From NCBI RefSeq assembly GCF_001640025.1, contig NC_031671.1, positions 1,364,001 through 1,428,000 of the forward strand: a stretch of 64,000 nucleotides of DNA. The letters run 5' to 3'. The position numbers were made by a program, and so were the translations under genes. A model generated the notes under the pieces. The model made no database searches. It saw only the letters and a list, made by a program, of their open reading frames with translations, and was not told the origin of the DNA. Source of the stretch: Sugiyamaella lignohabitans (Eukaryota > Ascomycota > Dipodascomycetes > Dipodascales > Trichomonascaceae). Below, piece after piece: positions 40,245-50,332 of this stretch; the first letter of the stretch is position 1; each line of letters starts with the position of its first letter.

Positions 40245-41910
40245 ATGCCACCTCAATTAGCGCGAAGAGCTACTTCTATTATTGATACGCGTTATACTCT
40301 GAGGCGGCTGTTTAGGAAAGAATCGTTCCGTGCTGGTCAGGAGGAAATCATTAATGCCGCACTCGAGAAACACGATATTCTCGTGATCTTCCCGGTTGGC
40401 CATGGCAAGTCGTTGACATATCAATTGCCGGCTGTAGCCACTGATCATGGCTGTACAATCGTCATCTCTCCACTGCTGGCTCTTATGGCCAATCAAGTGG
40501 ATTCTCTAGAAAAACACGGCATCAAAGCCGTGTCTTTGAACAGTAATGTCAGTATTGAGGATAGGAAATGGATTCTTCATGATCTAGCCTGTGGCCATCC
40601 TCATATTCGACTTCTTTATGTCTCACCAGAACTGTGTGCTGTAGACTCGTTTCGAAAAGTAGTAGATACACTGTATAAACAGGGCGAACTGAACCGACTC
40701 GTGATAGATGAAGCTCATTGCTGTGTTGAATGGGGACATTCATTCCGTGTCCATTATACGCAGCTGGGTTACTTCAAACAGAGATATCCTGATTTGCCTA
40801 TTACTGCACTGACTGCCACTGCTCCTGCTGGTCTGAGGAAAGAAATCATCAACATCCTGAAACTGCCTAATGAACCATTGCTTAAAGTGTTTACATCCAA
40901 CTCTAACCGTCGTAATCTTCATTACGAGGTGCGGTACTTGGCTGGCCAGGATATTAGAGATGATATCGTCGAATTCCTCACTGGATATTCCACTGAAAGA
41001 CCAGGAATGCCAAATCACCGATTGCTTCGAGGACAGGGGATTATTTATTGCCGCCAAAGGAACACCACTGAAATCCTGGCGGCCTATTTACAAAGTTTGG
41101 GTTTCGGTGCCCGACCGTTCCATGCTCAGATCAAGTCTCCACAGGAAAAAGCCACAATTATGAACAAGTGGATAGACAATGACCCTGATTACCAGGTCAT
41201 CATAGCCACTGTGGCATTTGGCATGGGTGTCGACAAACCCGACGTTCGCTTTGTGATTCACCACGACCTCCCGGCAAATATCGAATCTTATTATCAAGGT
41301 TCGGGACGCGCTGGACGAGACAACAAAGCCTCACGATGCATTCTCTACTACTCACGAGCCGAAGCTATGTCCATCTCGGCTCTGAGAGCTCGAACCATCT
41401 CCACTAGACGCACCAGGAAACAGCCCACGGGTTCGGATATCCAGTCTGACGACAAGGGAACTTTATATGTACGTTTTGAGATGGGGGTCATGCCTTCGGC
41501 GGCTGGGGCTCCGCCCCAGACCCCGCTGCTCCTCTCGCTACGCTCGAGTCGAGTCGTCGGGCGCCAGCAAAGTTGGCGAAGCAAGCTCTGAGAAACCTCG
41601 AGCTGTGCTTCAACCATTAACCGACACTTGAAAGCTGAACTAACAAATGCAGTTGCTTGAATATTGTGAATCCTTTGACCAGTGTCGACATATTATGCTG
41701 GGAAGGTACTTCGACGAGTCGGGGGATATCCCGTCAAATTCGTCCGAATGGTGCCATTATGCCTGTGACTTTTGTAAAGGCCATGACCGACTTAAGCAAC
41801 GGAGAGCACAAGCCTTGACCGATAGTGTCATAGATATGACTCCGTTCTACTCCTTGGCGAACCCGTTTGAGCAGCTGTATAACGTCTTTGCCCAGTATTC
41901 TGATGATTGA
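40245..41910 (+). CDS. Short RecQ-family DNA helicase, two exons
   Basis: Exon 1 is 40245-41468 and exon 2 is 41653-41910, giving 493 residues. The 184-bp intron begins GTACGT and ends CTAACAAATGCAG; it joins TLY to LLEYCES in frame. The helicase core has Walker A PVGHGKS (51-57), DEAH (155-158), the RecQ signature WGHSFR, LTATA (189-193), and a C-terminal RecA domain with GMGVDKPDVRFVIHHDLP and QGSGRAGRD. Exon 2 supplies the zinc-binding part (CRHIMLGRYFDE, then CHYACDFC). No winged-helix or HRDC domain follows, so it resembles short RECQL5-type forms rather than full Sgs1. Walker A has GHGKS where RecQ usually has GGGKS. Without splicing exon 1 would read on into half-element sequence. Confidence 0.9.
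41491..41550 (+). repeat. GC-rich half element inside the RecQ intron
   Basis: The left arm with CTCGAG-type hairpin begins 22 bp after the splice donor and ends about 85 bp before the branch site. The arm has drifted slightly (GCCTTCGGCGG). Confidence 0.9.
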
Positions 41911-42418
41911 TATGGACAAACCAGTCCTGTCTGTATCAGGTATTTGACTCTTTGTGCACAAGAGTTAGCATTCAAGGATCCTTCATATTTATTTGATGAG
42001 ATAAAATCTCACCGGTTGTCTGTTCTCTTCGCTAGGTATGGGCTTTAGACAACAAAAAAAACCAAAAGAATTTCTTACTTGTGAAACAACTTTGTCTTGG
42101 GTAGAATTTCCGATGGATGCATCGCAAATTCTCATCTTTAAATAATGAAACTTCGAGAGAGGAATTCAGCATAAATATATTCAATATTACTAATGATACT
42201 GCAAATACGGGTAGGTATCTTACACACAATTTTTTAGCGAACGACCCCGTCTGACTGTTGCTGACTTAGGAGTGCCTTCTTCTGACCGCTAAATCTCTAC
42301 TTCAAAGATATTTTTTAATGGTAAAGATTCGGCGAGAAACCCCCGAGTACCGGTGGAGTCCAGCCGCCATAGATAAATACTCATTTATAATTCATTTGTT
42401 CTATATACATTGAGGCCG
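41911..42418. other. Short convergent spacer between RecQ and LOS1
   Basis: About 0.5 kb of A/T-rich DNA with no gene and no GC-rich element. It is one of two convergent gaps in the window without one. Confidence 0.5.
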
Positions 42419-45400
42419 CTAGGACGACATGCGCACAACAAGGTCTGTAAAATACTTTTTAAACTCCTTGGGCTTGAGTTGCGCAAGCTGGGTCAGATAC
42501 TCTTGACAGATGTTCTGAGGTAGACCCAGTCGCGATAGATAACCCGCCAGGAAACTGGAATATACATCTTTCTTTTGTTCGAATACGATCTTTTGAAGAG
42601 TTGCCAACTCGCCGAGAACAAGACGGATTTGTGCGTCTTTGCTGTCATAGCCTGATTTGCTGGGTAGGGTCCAACAGGCTTGCGAGTACTGCTCAAGAAT
42701 AGTCTGACCATCGCTGAACACTGGCACTTTCATACCTTCAGCAAAGGCCTTGACAGTGGGAGTGGTGGTATCCGCGCGAATCTCGCCAGTGCCCCAAATA
42801 GTCATCATTTTTCCTAGAGATGCAATGGCAAGTTTTTCAGCGTTAGGATCAGTCAAATCTCCAGCATAATGAAACAGGCTTTCCATGACGGCGCCAAATG
42901 TGGTGGATCCATTGTTGCCGACAAGGAATATAGCGCCAAATCCATTGTTGAGGACATTGAACACAAATTGGAGGTATTGACGACGCAGGTCTCTTTTTAG
43001 AATAAACGCATCTGTGGATCCGTCAAGCTCGCCACCAGTACTGGACTTATCGCTATTCAGAAATACAAAAACTTTTTCAATCAGAGGAGGTGCTAATGAA
43101 CCAAACATTTCAAACACCCCATCTTCTTGACGGTAACTGTGTACAAGTTGGCCCAAAAAGGATAGGAAATCGCCAAATTCTTCTTGCTTACTCTCGTTAA
43201 GCAGAGCACCGATTAGAGTAGAAATCTCGCCGAGAATTTGTGTACCGAGAAGTGGAATAAGACGGGAGAATGCGAAACGGGCCGAATCTCGAATAATCTG
43301 GAACTTAGATAACCGTTCCAAGACAACAAGAATGACCTGCGTCGATCCCTTGAGTTCTTGGATAGATGGCTTAGATGCGCTTCTGCCTACTGGTCCACCA
43401 CTGATAGTAACATCGTCGAAACCTCGAGCAAATGTTCCTAACACCATAAGGTTGTGGTGAACTTGAAGAATCAGCTGCTGTTGTTCAGGACTACTGTCAG
43501 TACCATTGCTGGAGCTAAGACAACGCTCGATATCCGAATATATAGCTTGCAAAAGCTGTTGCGTGGGAGTTCGAGCCTGGTTGTCGTCGGCATTTGCAAA
43601 CAATAGTCCAAGTAATTCAAACAAGTACAGTTGAGCATCAAAAACACTGTCAGAAGCTGAATCAGCTGACATCTCAGAGTCATTGTCGCTGCTAGGTAGC
43701 TCTGCTCTTACAACCAATAGTGGAGCAAGAGAGCTGAATACTTGTTGAGAAATGTCTCCGACCAGGCTCTTGACTGTCTTCAAGAATCTGTGAAAGAGGT
43801 ACCAAGATCGTACTCGTACCTTGATATTAGGATTGTGGACTCCCAATGGAGACACGAACACTTCTAAAGCTTTCGACAAAAGTTGAGGTTGTTGAGGAGT
43901 GAAAAATTTGGAGTGACGATTTATCAGTTCCATGTACCACAATTGAATGGAAGGATGGTTAATAGTCACAACATCACTATGAACCATCTTGCTAAACAAG
44001 TCAAAAAAGGTTTGTTCAGCTCTTGACGATTTTATAGATCCGTTGCGAATCGAGTCTCCAAAAGCAGACAACTCATACAGACCCAGTTCCACCTCTTGCC
44101 ACTTTTTATTGTTGGCTGATTCCAAACAGGTATTAATAATAGAAGCCATTCCATCGGTAAACAGATCTGCGTCAATACCAGCAATCTGGTCTTGAAGCAC
44201 TTTAAGCTTTCCTCGGAGCTCTAAAAACTCACCCTCACTCTCGTCTTCACCACCACTCCATTCGGTTGAATCGTCATACTCCATCTTGAGAATGATCTTG
44301 CGTAGCATGACCGAAACAATTTCCAGTCGTTGAGTTGAAAGGGAAGAGTCCGTGCCACCTGCGGTTGACCGTTCCTTCTTGGCTTCTCTTCTGATAAATT
44401 GCAAATACTCGTTCAAACATGGTAGAACTTGAACTGAAGTATCGTCATATTCATTAGAAAGGAATTCCAGGATTGTTGGAAGTAAATCAACCATGAGCTG
44501 CTCGGCCTTGTCCATATCCTGCTGGGAACAAGCAGCTCCAGAAGTGACTGTCGTAGTTCCATCAGCGATATGAACTAGCTCGAGTCCAACTATATTACTA
44601 AGTTTAGCCACTCTTTCTTCAAATTCAGGATCTGTACTGCCCTTGGAAGTTTTGTTGAGCTCGGCAAGAACTGTGGTCAAATTCAATAGACCAATAAGTT
44701 CGAGCTTGTGAGAGGGTTGCATTTTCTTTGCAATGATTTCTGCCAGAGCATCGCAAGCCGCCAGTCGCTGTGATGGCCTGCCAAGTTGATTGAAAATAAG
44801 ACTGAGGTATGGAGGATTGACAATTAAAGTGATTTCAATCCACGACACCCAACCTCCGATAACGTTGAGAGCGCTAGTTAAAATACTGTCGTAAAGATTT
44901 TCTTTTGAATTAATGTTGCTGTTATTATTTGTGGAGTTGATGCCAATGCTGTTGATGCTATTGTTATTATCGTTAATGCTATTAGAAGTCGTATTGTTAT
45001 CATTATTTGTAGCTGGATCGTTGTTGCTGTAATATTCCAGAATATTCATCCAAGACGATGCCAATTTGGTCATTGCTCGTTCTCGAACAAGATCTTTTAA
45101 AACGTTATTACGCTTGGTTTCTTCAGGAGTTCTTAAAATAAGATGATCTCCGATCTCCTCGTGAATCACCTTGAGAATTCGTAAATACATATCGACACCC
45201 CTGGCGTTGCTAATAGGGTTGATTGCAATTCCAAGCAAGTCGTCGAAAAAACTGGGCCACTCGTTGGCATAGCTGGTAATGAACAAATATGCCATTGTCT
45301 GAGCAAGCTTGTTTCGCATATGGAATGGTTCTAAAGGAGCAGGGTTTTCGCTAGACATGAGTTGGCGAAGATGAGGAAACAGATTGTCTCGAATGAACTT

Positions 45401-45904
45401 ATTCTCCTCAGGCCCCAAAGTCGACAAACGACTATCAATCACCTGCAACGAAAAGAATCGGGCTGCTTCTGAGCGGGTACGCTCACCGGTGAACATAGCC
45501 AAACATACTTGCCAACCATCTTCCGAGTCCTTCACTTGATTACAGTATTGAATAGCCTACGAGGGTTAGTTTCCATCAAATTCACTTTTGGGACATACCT
45601 CCAGCGGCTGGGGCTTTGCCCCAGACCCCGTGGATCTTGCTTCGCAGGAGTTGCTTCGACTGTGGGGCTACGACTTGAGTAAGCTGGAGGAGGTGAGGGT
45701 ATTTTGAGGCGACCTTGACCAGTAAATAGCAAATTTGTCATTAGAAAACCAAGAATAGTTTTCTGGACAGTTTGTGATCTTGTGATCTTGACCCTCTGAA
45801 ATATCCTCCATGTTCATATGTCAAGTACTCACCTGTTGCTTTAGCGAGGCTTGAGCGTTGCCTTGGAGGGCGATGTTGACGGCCTGCTCGAGTTGATCTT
45901 CCAT
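42419..45904 (-). CDS. LOS1: Exportin-t LOS1 (nuclear tRNA export), two exons
   Basis: Exon 1 is 45833-45904 (MEDQLEQAVNIALQGNAQAS and on to LKQQ) and exon 2 is 42419-45556, giving 1069 residues (S. cerevisiae Los1 has 1100). The 276-bp intron has GTGAGT and CTAACCCTCGTAG and contains a decayed half element. The protein is an all-helical HEAT-repeat karyopherin with the N-terminal Ran-binding/exportin region (VCLAMFTGERTRSEAARFFSLQ) and the Xpo1-like FITSYANEWPSFFDDLL. A species-specific Asn/Ser-rich insertion lies near 200-240. Los1 carries mature tRNAs out of the nucleus with Ran-GTP. Exon 1 supplies the true ATG; the open frame of exon 2 has only GTG near its start. Confidence 0.93.
45596..45650 (+). 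repeat. GC-rich half element inside the LOS1 intron, decayed
   Basis: The left arm (CCTCCAGCGGCTGGGG, hairpin loop TTT) and a damaged TTCGCA-type hairpin (TCTTGCTTCGCAGGAG). It is opposite in strand to the gene. Confidence 0.82.
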
Positions 45905-47711
45905 TAGCGAGCGATTCTGTTAATGGGTGCGAATATAGTTTTGAACGTGGTCTCAAAACGTCTGCCTGATATTTCGCAAGCTATTCAGAATCAAAATTTC
46001 GTTAATAGAACCCTCAGTCCAGCAAAAATGAATGTGCGAGTCGTTTGGTCTCCGATTTGTGCTGTTATGATTTTTTCACTCAGTGATCTTAATGTAGGTA
46101 TCTGGATGTAATAACAAAAATATCTAGCCGTTCGTCATAATTGTGGCGCTTACAGCATTTTATGCTTATATAAGGCAGTCGTGTGACCTAACCCGTCAGG
46201 ATTCAGGGATATTTTAGCCTGGGTTTGACTCATCCAGTTCGGTCGAAAGAAGGGAAAAAAAAGGGAAATTAACATATCTGACTGAAGAAATGAGTCAGCC
46301 AGATGTGGTATGAACTGGATGAGTAATCAGTTTCCTTCCCAAAAGGCAATAATTGAAAACTGCATGGGCTTTTGCTGTGGGGTACAGATCGCATTATGTC
46401 ACGAATTTCCAGCACGTTAACTTCATAACTTCAAGCCCTTTAATTCGCCCCAGTATAGCAAATAATTTCAACTCTACACTAAATTTGAGTAACGAGTATA
46501 GCACTCTCATAACTGGGGTATTAGAGGAAATGGTTCTTCTAGTCACTCATATGTCCTGGTTGTTGAAGGATGACTCTTCACGCAGATGTCTGAAGTGGGG
46601 GTTTACCCAATTTAATTTTACTTTTAGCCATTTACACTAAAAACCTTATGAGTTAAAAGTCTGGATCAAAATGCATATCCTCCATAGACACTGCAATGAT
46701 GACGCAGGGCATCTATAGGTGGATTAGTTACATTCGTAGCGTAAACATCTAGACGGGTGTCATAAAAGACATAGGGACTTGCTATCATGCACATGACATA
46801 ATTGCTGGTATAACTAAGCTGATAGGAAGCACGAATGTTGAGGTATAGGATTTTAACGATATGGCAGGTGCATATGCAGGGTCTAGAGTTCATCTTGCAT
46901 TGTGCACATTACATGCGTGATTATCACGTGTTAATTTAGGAGCTTAGCTCCAGTAGCCCAATTCGACAGAAATTTTTAACTTTAAGAGCTCATGTTGACA
47001 CTTATTTCCCTCTAATTTAGAAAAGAGCTCAGAAACAACGGGCTGTGGTATATTAAAACCTGAGAATGTAATCTCACCTTCAATTTATTCTGCATATTAA
47101 TCAGTGTGCTCAATTGTAATTGAGACACTATTCCTTGAGGTCAGCAGTCTAGATTTTAGATATTTAGATAACTTGCAGTGCTTAAAACACTTCTAGCATA
47201 GTGAGTATATTCCTTTTTTTTGGAGAAGTGCGTAATATATGAGATGGGTCTGGTCGCAACTCGTATTCGCTGAAATTTTGACCAATAAGTACCTGATATA
47301 ACTTTGTATTTCTAATATTCGATTATATTATATTATTATTTTCTCGAAAAATGCCACAGGTTTAAAGTTTATTCCATTACTTTTATTGATTTTGATATAA
47401 CAGCTGTTTGTACTCTGTATATGAGCTTTGTAATAATTTGTTGCCGTTAGTCATATAAGATATGTCAGGTTCTTATATTGTACCTTTGATTTCTTGTAAA
47501 CTAAATAGAGAGCTCGCTCAAGGCAAAAGTCAAGCTTCTTTACCCAATCTTCTAGTATAATATCTAATATCTCATTGATACACCGAGAAGAATTCCCCCT
47601 GGAAACGACGCAGGGTCCAAAGCCCTAGCCCTGAAAAGTTTCAGGAAGTGCATGAACTCCTCGATAACGGCAACTGACCTGAACAATCTGTAACAATCTT
47701 TTAAACAAACG
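45905..47711. other. Divergent spacer between LOS1 and DPH5
   Basis: 1.8 kb, A/T-rich, with no GC-rich element. A perfect 13-bp inverted repeat (46228-46240 with 46312-46324) brackets two Gcn4-type sites, TGACTCA at 46226 and TGAGTCA at 46291. Short open frames here lack coding character. Confidence 0.5.
46226..46324. promoter_or_regulatory. Candidate Gcn4-type sites within an inverted repeat
   Basis: TGACTCA (46226-46232) and TGAGTCA (46291-46297) match the Gcn4 consensus. The first overlaps one arm of the inverted repeat and the second lies in its loop. They lie about 320-390 bp from the LOS1 start and 1.4 kb from DPH5. Binding is inferred. Confidence 0.35.
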
Positions 47712-48611
47712 ATGTTGTATTTAATTGGACTGGGGTTGTCTCATGAAACGGACATTACAGTTCGTGGACTCGAGGTCGTTAAACAATGTAAACGAGTCTA
47801 TCTTGAAGCATACACCAGTATTCTCATGACTGCTGACAAGGAATCACTGGAGAAGTTCTATGGTCGTGAAGTGATTCTCGCTGACAGAGAGTTGGTAGAG
47901 TCTGGTTCAGATACAATCCTTGAGAATGCTCAAGAGGATGATGTTGCATTTTTAGTTGTTGGAGACCCATTTGGAGCGACAACTCACACGGATCTTGTTT
48001 TGCGAGCTCGTGAGCTGGGAATCAAATATACTACTATTCACAATGCATCAGTCATGAACGCCGTTGGCGCCTGTGGTTTGCAATTATACAATTTCGGACA
48101 AACCGTGTCATTAGTATTTTTCACTGACAACTGGAAACCTGACAGTTTCTATGACAAGGTTCTCGAAAACCGAAAACTCGGTCTCCACACCCTGCTTCTT
48201 CTTGACATCAAAGTCAAAGAGCAGAGCATTGAAAACATGGCTCGTGGCAGACTTATCTACGAACCCCCAAGATACATGAGCATTGAAACAGCAGCATCTC
48301 AACTGCTCGAGATCGAGGAAATACGAGGAGAAAACTGTTACGGACCTAACACTCCATGCATTGCTGTGTCAAGACTGGGTTCACCAGCTCAAACAATCCG
48401 TTCTGGAGTCCTCGAAGAAATGGTCGAATACGAATCAGGTGCCCCATTACACTCGCTGGTCATCCTCGGAAACCAAGTGCACGACCTCGAGACCGACTTC
48501 ATTGTGGAGTTTGCCGAAAACAAAGACCGTCTCCGAGCCGCTATCAAAGAAGACGCCCAGAACTTTGCCAAACCCGTCCCCCCACCACCAGAAGACGACT
48601 TCAGCGACTAA
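47712..48611 (+). CDS. DPH5: Diphthine methyl ester synthase DPH5
   Basis: The 299-residue protein equals the family length (S. cerevisiae 300). It has the class III methyltransferase fold: [20 protein letters not shown] at the start, the SAM-binding [16 protein letters not shown] near 81-96, and a second conserved block with [10 protein letters not shown]. It makes the methylated diphthine intermediate on the EF-2 histidine in the diphthamide pathway, in the cytosol. It is intronless with the ATG at 47712. It converges on MRPL40 with a full GC-rich element in the gap. Confidence 0.95.
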   Translation: MLYLIGLGLSHETDITVRGLEVVKQCKRVYLEAYTSILMTADKESLEKFYGREVILADRELVESGSDTILENAQEDDVAFLVVGDPFGATTHTDLVLRARELGIKYTTIHNASVMNAVGACGLQLYNFGQTVSLVFFTDNWKPDSFYDKVLENRKLGLHTLLLLDIKVKEQSIENMARGRLIYEPPRYMSIETAASQLLEIEEIRGENCYGPNTPCIAVSRLGSPAQTIRSGVLEEMVEYESGAPLHSLVILGNQVHDLETDFIVEFAENKDRLRAAIKEDAQNFAKPVPPPPEDDFSD

Positions 48612-48660
48612 TCTACATCTCTCTTGTACTAATACACCCGAATTTCCTGCTGATGGGGTC

Positions 48661-48800
48661 TGCTTCCGGCGGCTGGGGCTCCGCCCCAGACCCTGGTTGC
48701 TCCTGCTTCGCAGGAGATGGCCGGGACCGTAGACGAAACGACTCGAGCGAAGCGAGAGGAGCAGCCAGGGTCTGGGGCGGAGCCCCAGCCGCCGGAGGCA
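48661..48800 (+). repeat. GC-rich hairpin element, full copy, between convergent genes
   Basis: A 140-bp copy in the 264-bp gap, 49 bp after the DPH5 stop and 75 bp from the MRPL40 stop. The flanks extend the palindrome by GGGGTC/GACCCC. Confidence 0.93.
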
Positions 48801-48875
48801 GACCCCCTCTACAAGTGTTAGGTTCGATGGGTTCATTAAATATATGTACAGTAGATGGAGATGCAAATACACTGG

Positions 48876-49778
48876 TTATTTATAGGAAGCGAGCGCGGCC
48901 GTTTCCTCGGCCACGCGCTTTTGGAGTCCCTTCTCGACCTCGTGGCCGATGAAGCTCTCGATGTCTTTGGTGAAGGGTACGGTGTGCTTTTTGGGCAGTT
49001 GGGCCAGACTTTCGAGCAGTTTTTTAGTGGCGGGTGAGTGTGGCATGGTCTTGGGAGCCAGTTTTCTGAGATCCTGGGCCGTGACCTTGGCTCCGTCTTT
49101 GATTCTCCTGAATCGCGAGTAGGGGTTTCGGATCTGGTCCATGGCTCCAATTGGCACAGGTGAGTCCAGTATCGACGTCACAAAATGAGTTCGTTCGTCA
49201 GCAACGTCGGCAGGTGTGGCTAGCATTTCTTTACTGGGTTTTACAGGTTCACCTCGAGGATAGGGAATGACAATAGAGCTGTCATGAGCAGCCCGTCTGA
49301 TTTTACGGACGCTGTTTGTGTGGTGGTCGAAATATGTACCCTCGTATTTGATTGAGTGAATGGCCACATCTTGTTCAGTACCATCCTCTTCCTTAATTTT
49401 GGTAACCAATCGCAAGTTCTTATAATGTACTGGAGTAGGAACTGTGACCACTGGCTTGGAATGGCCTTCGGACCACAGTTCTCGAGGCAGAACAAATTTC
49501 TCCGAACCACCCAGACCTTCAATCATATATGCGTTACCGTTATCGTAAATGGCTCTAATAATGCCGATTTTATTTCGTTCCGGACCTCGGATCATCTGAA
49601 CCCGGTCGCCAACTACAAATGGCAGCTCGTCATTCTTCAGTCTAGCGACCTCCTTGACTTGGTATTTCGATTGGAACCGGAAAAACGCCGGACTGGCCTT
49701 CTCCATATTCCGCTCGGCAATGACCTTGGCCATGCCCTTGAGGTCTTTAATGCTCCTCGAAAACTTTGGGTTCACCAT
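48876..49778 (-). CDS. MRPL40: Mitochondrial large-subunit ribosomal protein MRPL40 (uL24m)
   Basis: The protein is 300 residues from the ATG at 49778. The open frame runs up to 49841, but only through a TTG, so the ATG is chosen. A KOW motif (FVVGDRVQMIRGPERNKIGIIRA, near 53-75) identifies uL24. The family's mitochondrial C-terminal extension follows (YKNLRLVTKIKEED ... RFRRIKDGAKV). It acts in assembly and peptide-exit architecture of the mitoribosome. The N-terminus is short and basic, as in other imported ribosomal proteins. A full element lies about 120 bp upstream in the gap shared with the TAG1-like gene. Confidence 0.88.
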   Translation of the reverse strand: MVNPKFSRSIKDLKGMAKVIAERNMEKASPAFFRFQSKYQVKEVARLKNDELPFVVGDRVQMIRGPERNKIGIIRAIYDNGNAYMIEGLGGSEKFVLPRELWSEGHSKPVVTVPTPVHYKNLRLVTKIKEEDGTEQDVAIHSIKYEGTYFDHHTNSVRKIRRAAHDSSIVIPYPRGEPVKPSKEMLATPADVADERTHFVTSILDSPVPIGAMDQIRNPYSRFRRIKDGAKVTAQDLRKLAPKTMPHSPATKKLLESLAQLPKKHTVPFTKDIESFIGHEVEKGLQKRVAEETAALASYK

Positions 49779-50332
49779 GATTCGTCTGCTCCCAAACTCG
49801 TCTGCCTCACTCTCCACCTCGAACTTCACGGTCTTTTTCAAAATTTCATTTGGGCAAGGGCATAAGCCGCAAGGGCCGCGGCGCGGTGATGGGGCATGCC
49901 TCTGGCGGCTGGGGCTCCGCCCCAGACCCTGGCTGCTCCTCTCGCTTCGCTCGAGTCGTTTCGTCTACGTTCCCGGCTATCTCCTGCGAAGCAGGAGCAA
50001 CCAGGGTCTGGGGCGGAGCCCCAGCCGCCGGAGGCAGTCCTCCCCTAGGTGACTCGTAGTCATCGGTCACGTGGGCCAGGGTCTAGGGGCCTGCATATAT
50101 GCAGTCGTATATTGATCTTCAAGAATGACCCCAGAATCACAGGACCGTTGAGTTTCGTTTGTGGATTGCTAGGGTCGTATTTTGAGGAATCTGACTTGGA
50201 AGTGATTTTTTTGTTGGGATTTTTGACAGATTGCGAAGGATTTTTCACTCGTTGCTTCTTTTCTACTGCTTATATTTGAGGCTGGTTCCACTGTGTCATT
50301 CTCACGGTTATAAACTTTTTTGTTGAGTTAGG
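49779..50332. other. Divergent promoter between MRPL40 and the TAG1-like gene
   Basis: It holds one full element, a CACGTG E-box at about 50069-50074 that could bind Cbf1/Pho4-type factors, and a T-rich leader before 50333. Confidence 0.45.
49897..50036 (-). repeat. GC-rich hairpin element, full copy, in a divergent promoter
   Basis: A 140-bp copy between the divergent MRPL40 and TAG1-like starts, showing that copies are not confined to 3' ends. The left outer arm has one change (GCCTCTGGCGG). Confidence 0.92.

Noticed and set aside
41462..41660. A frameshift or premature stop in RecQ caused by the element
   Set aside because: A good donor and a CTAAC...CAG end allow exact in-frame splicing into the zinc domain, so the gene is intact.
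46353..46640. A 95-codon frame in the LOS1-DPH5 spacer
   Set aside because: It has no recognisable domain or credible promoter, and its composition looks like random A/T-rich DNA.
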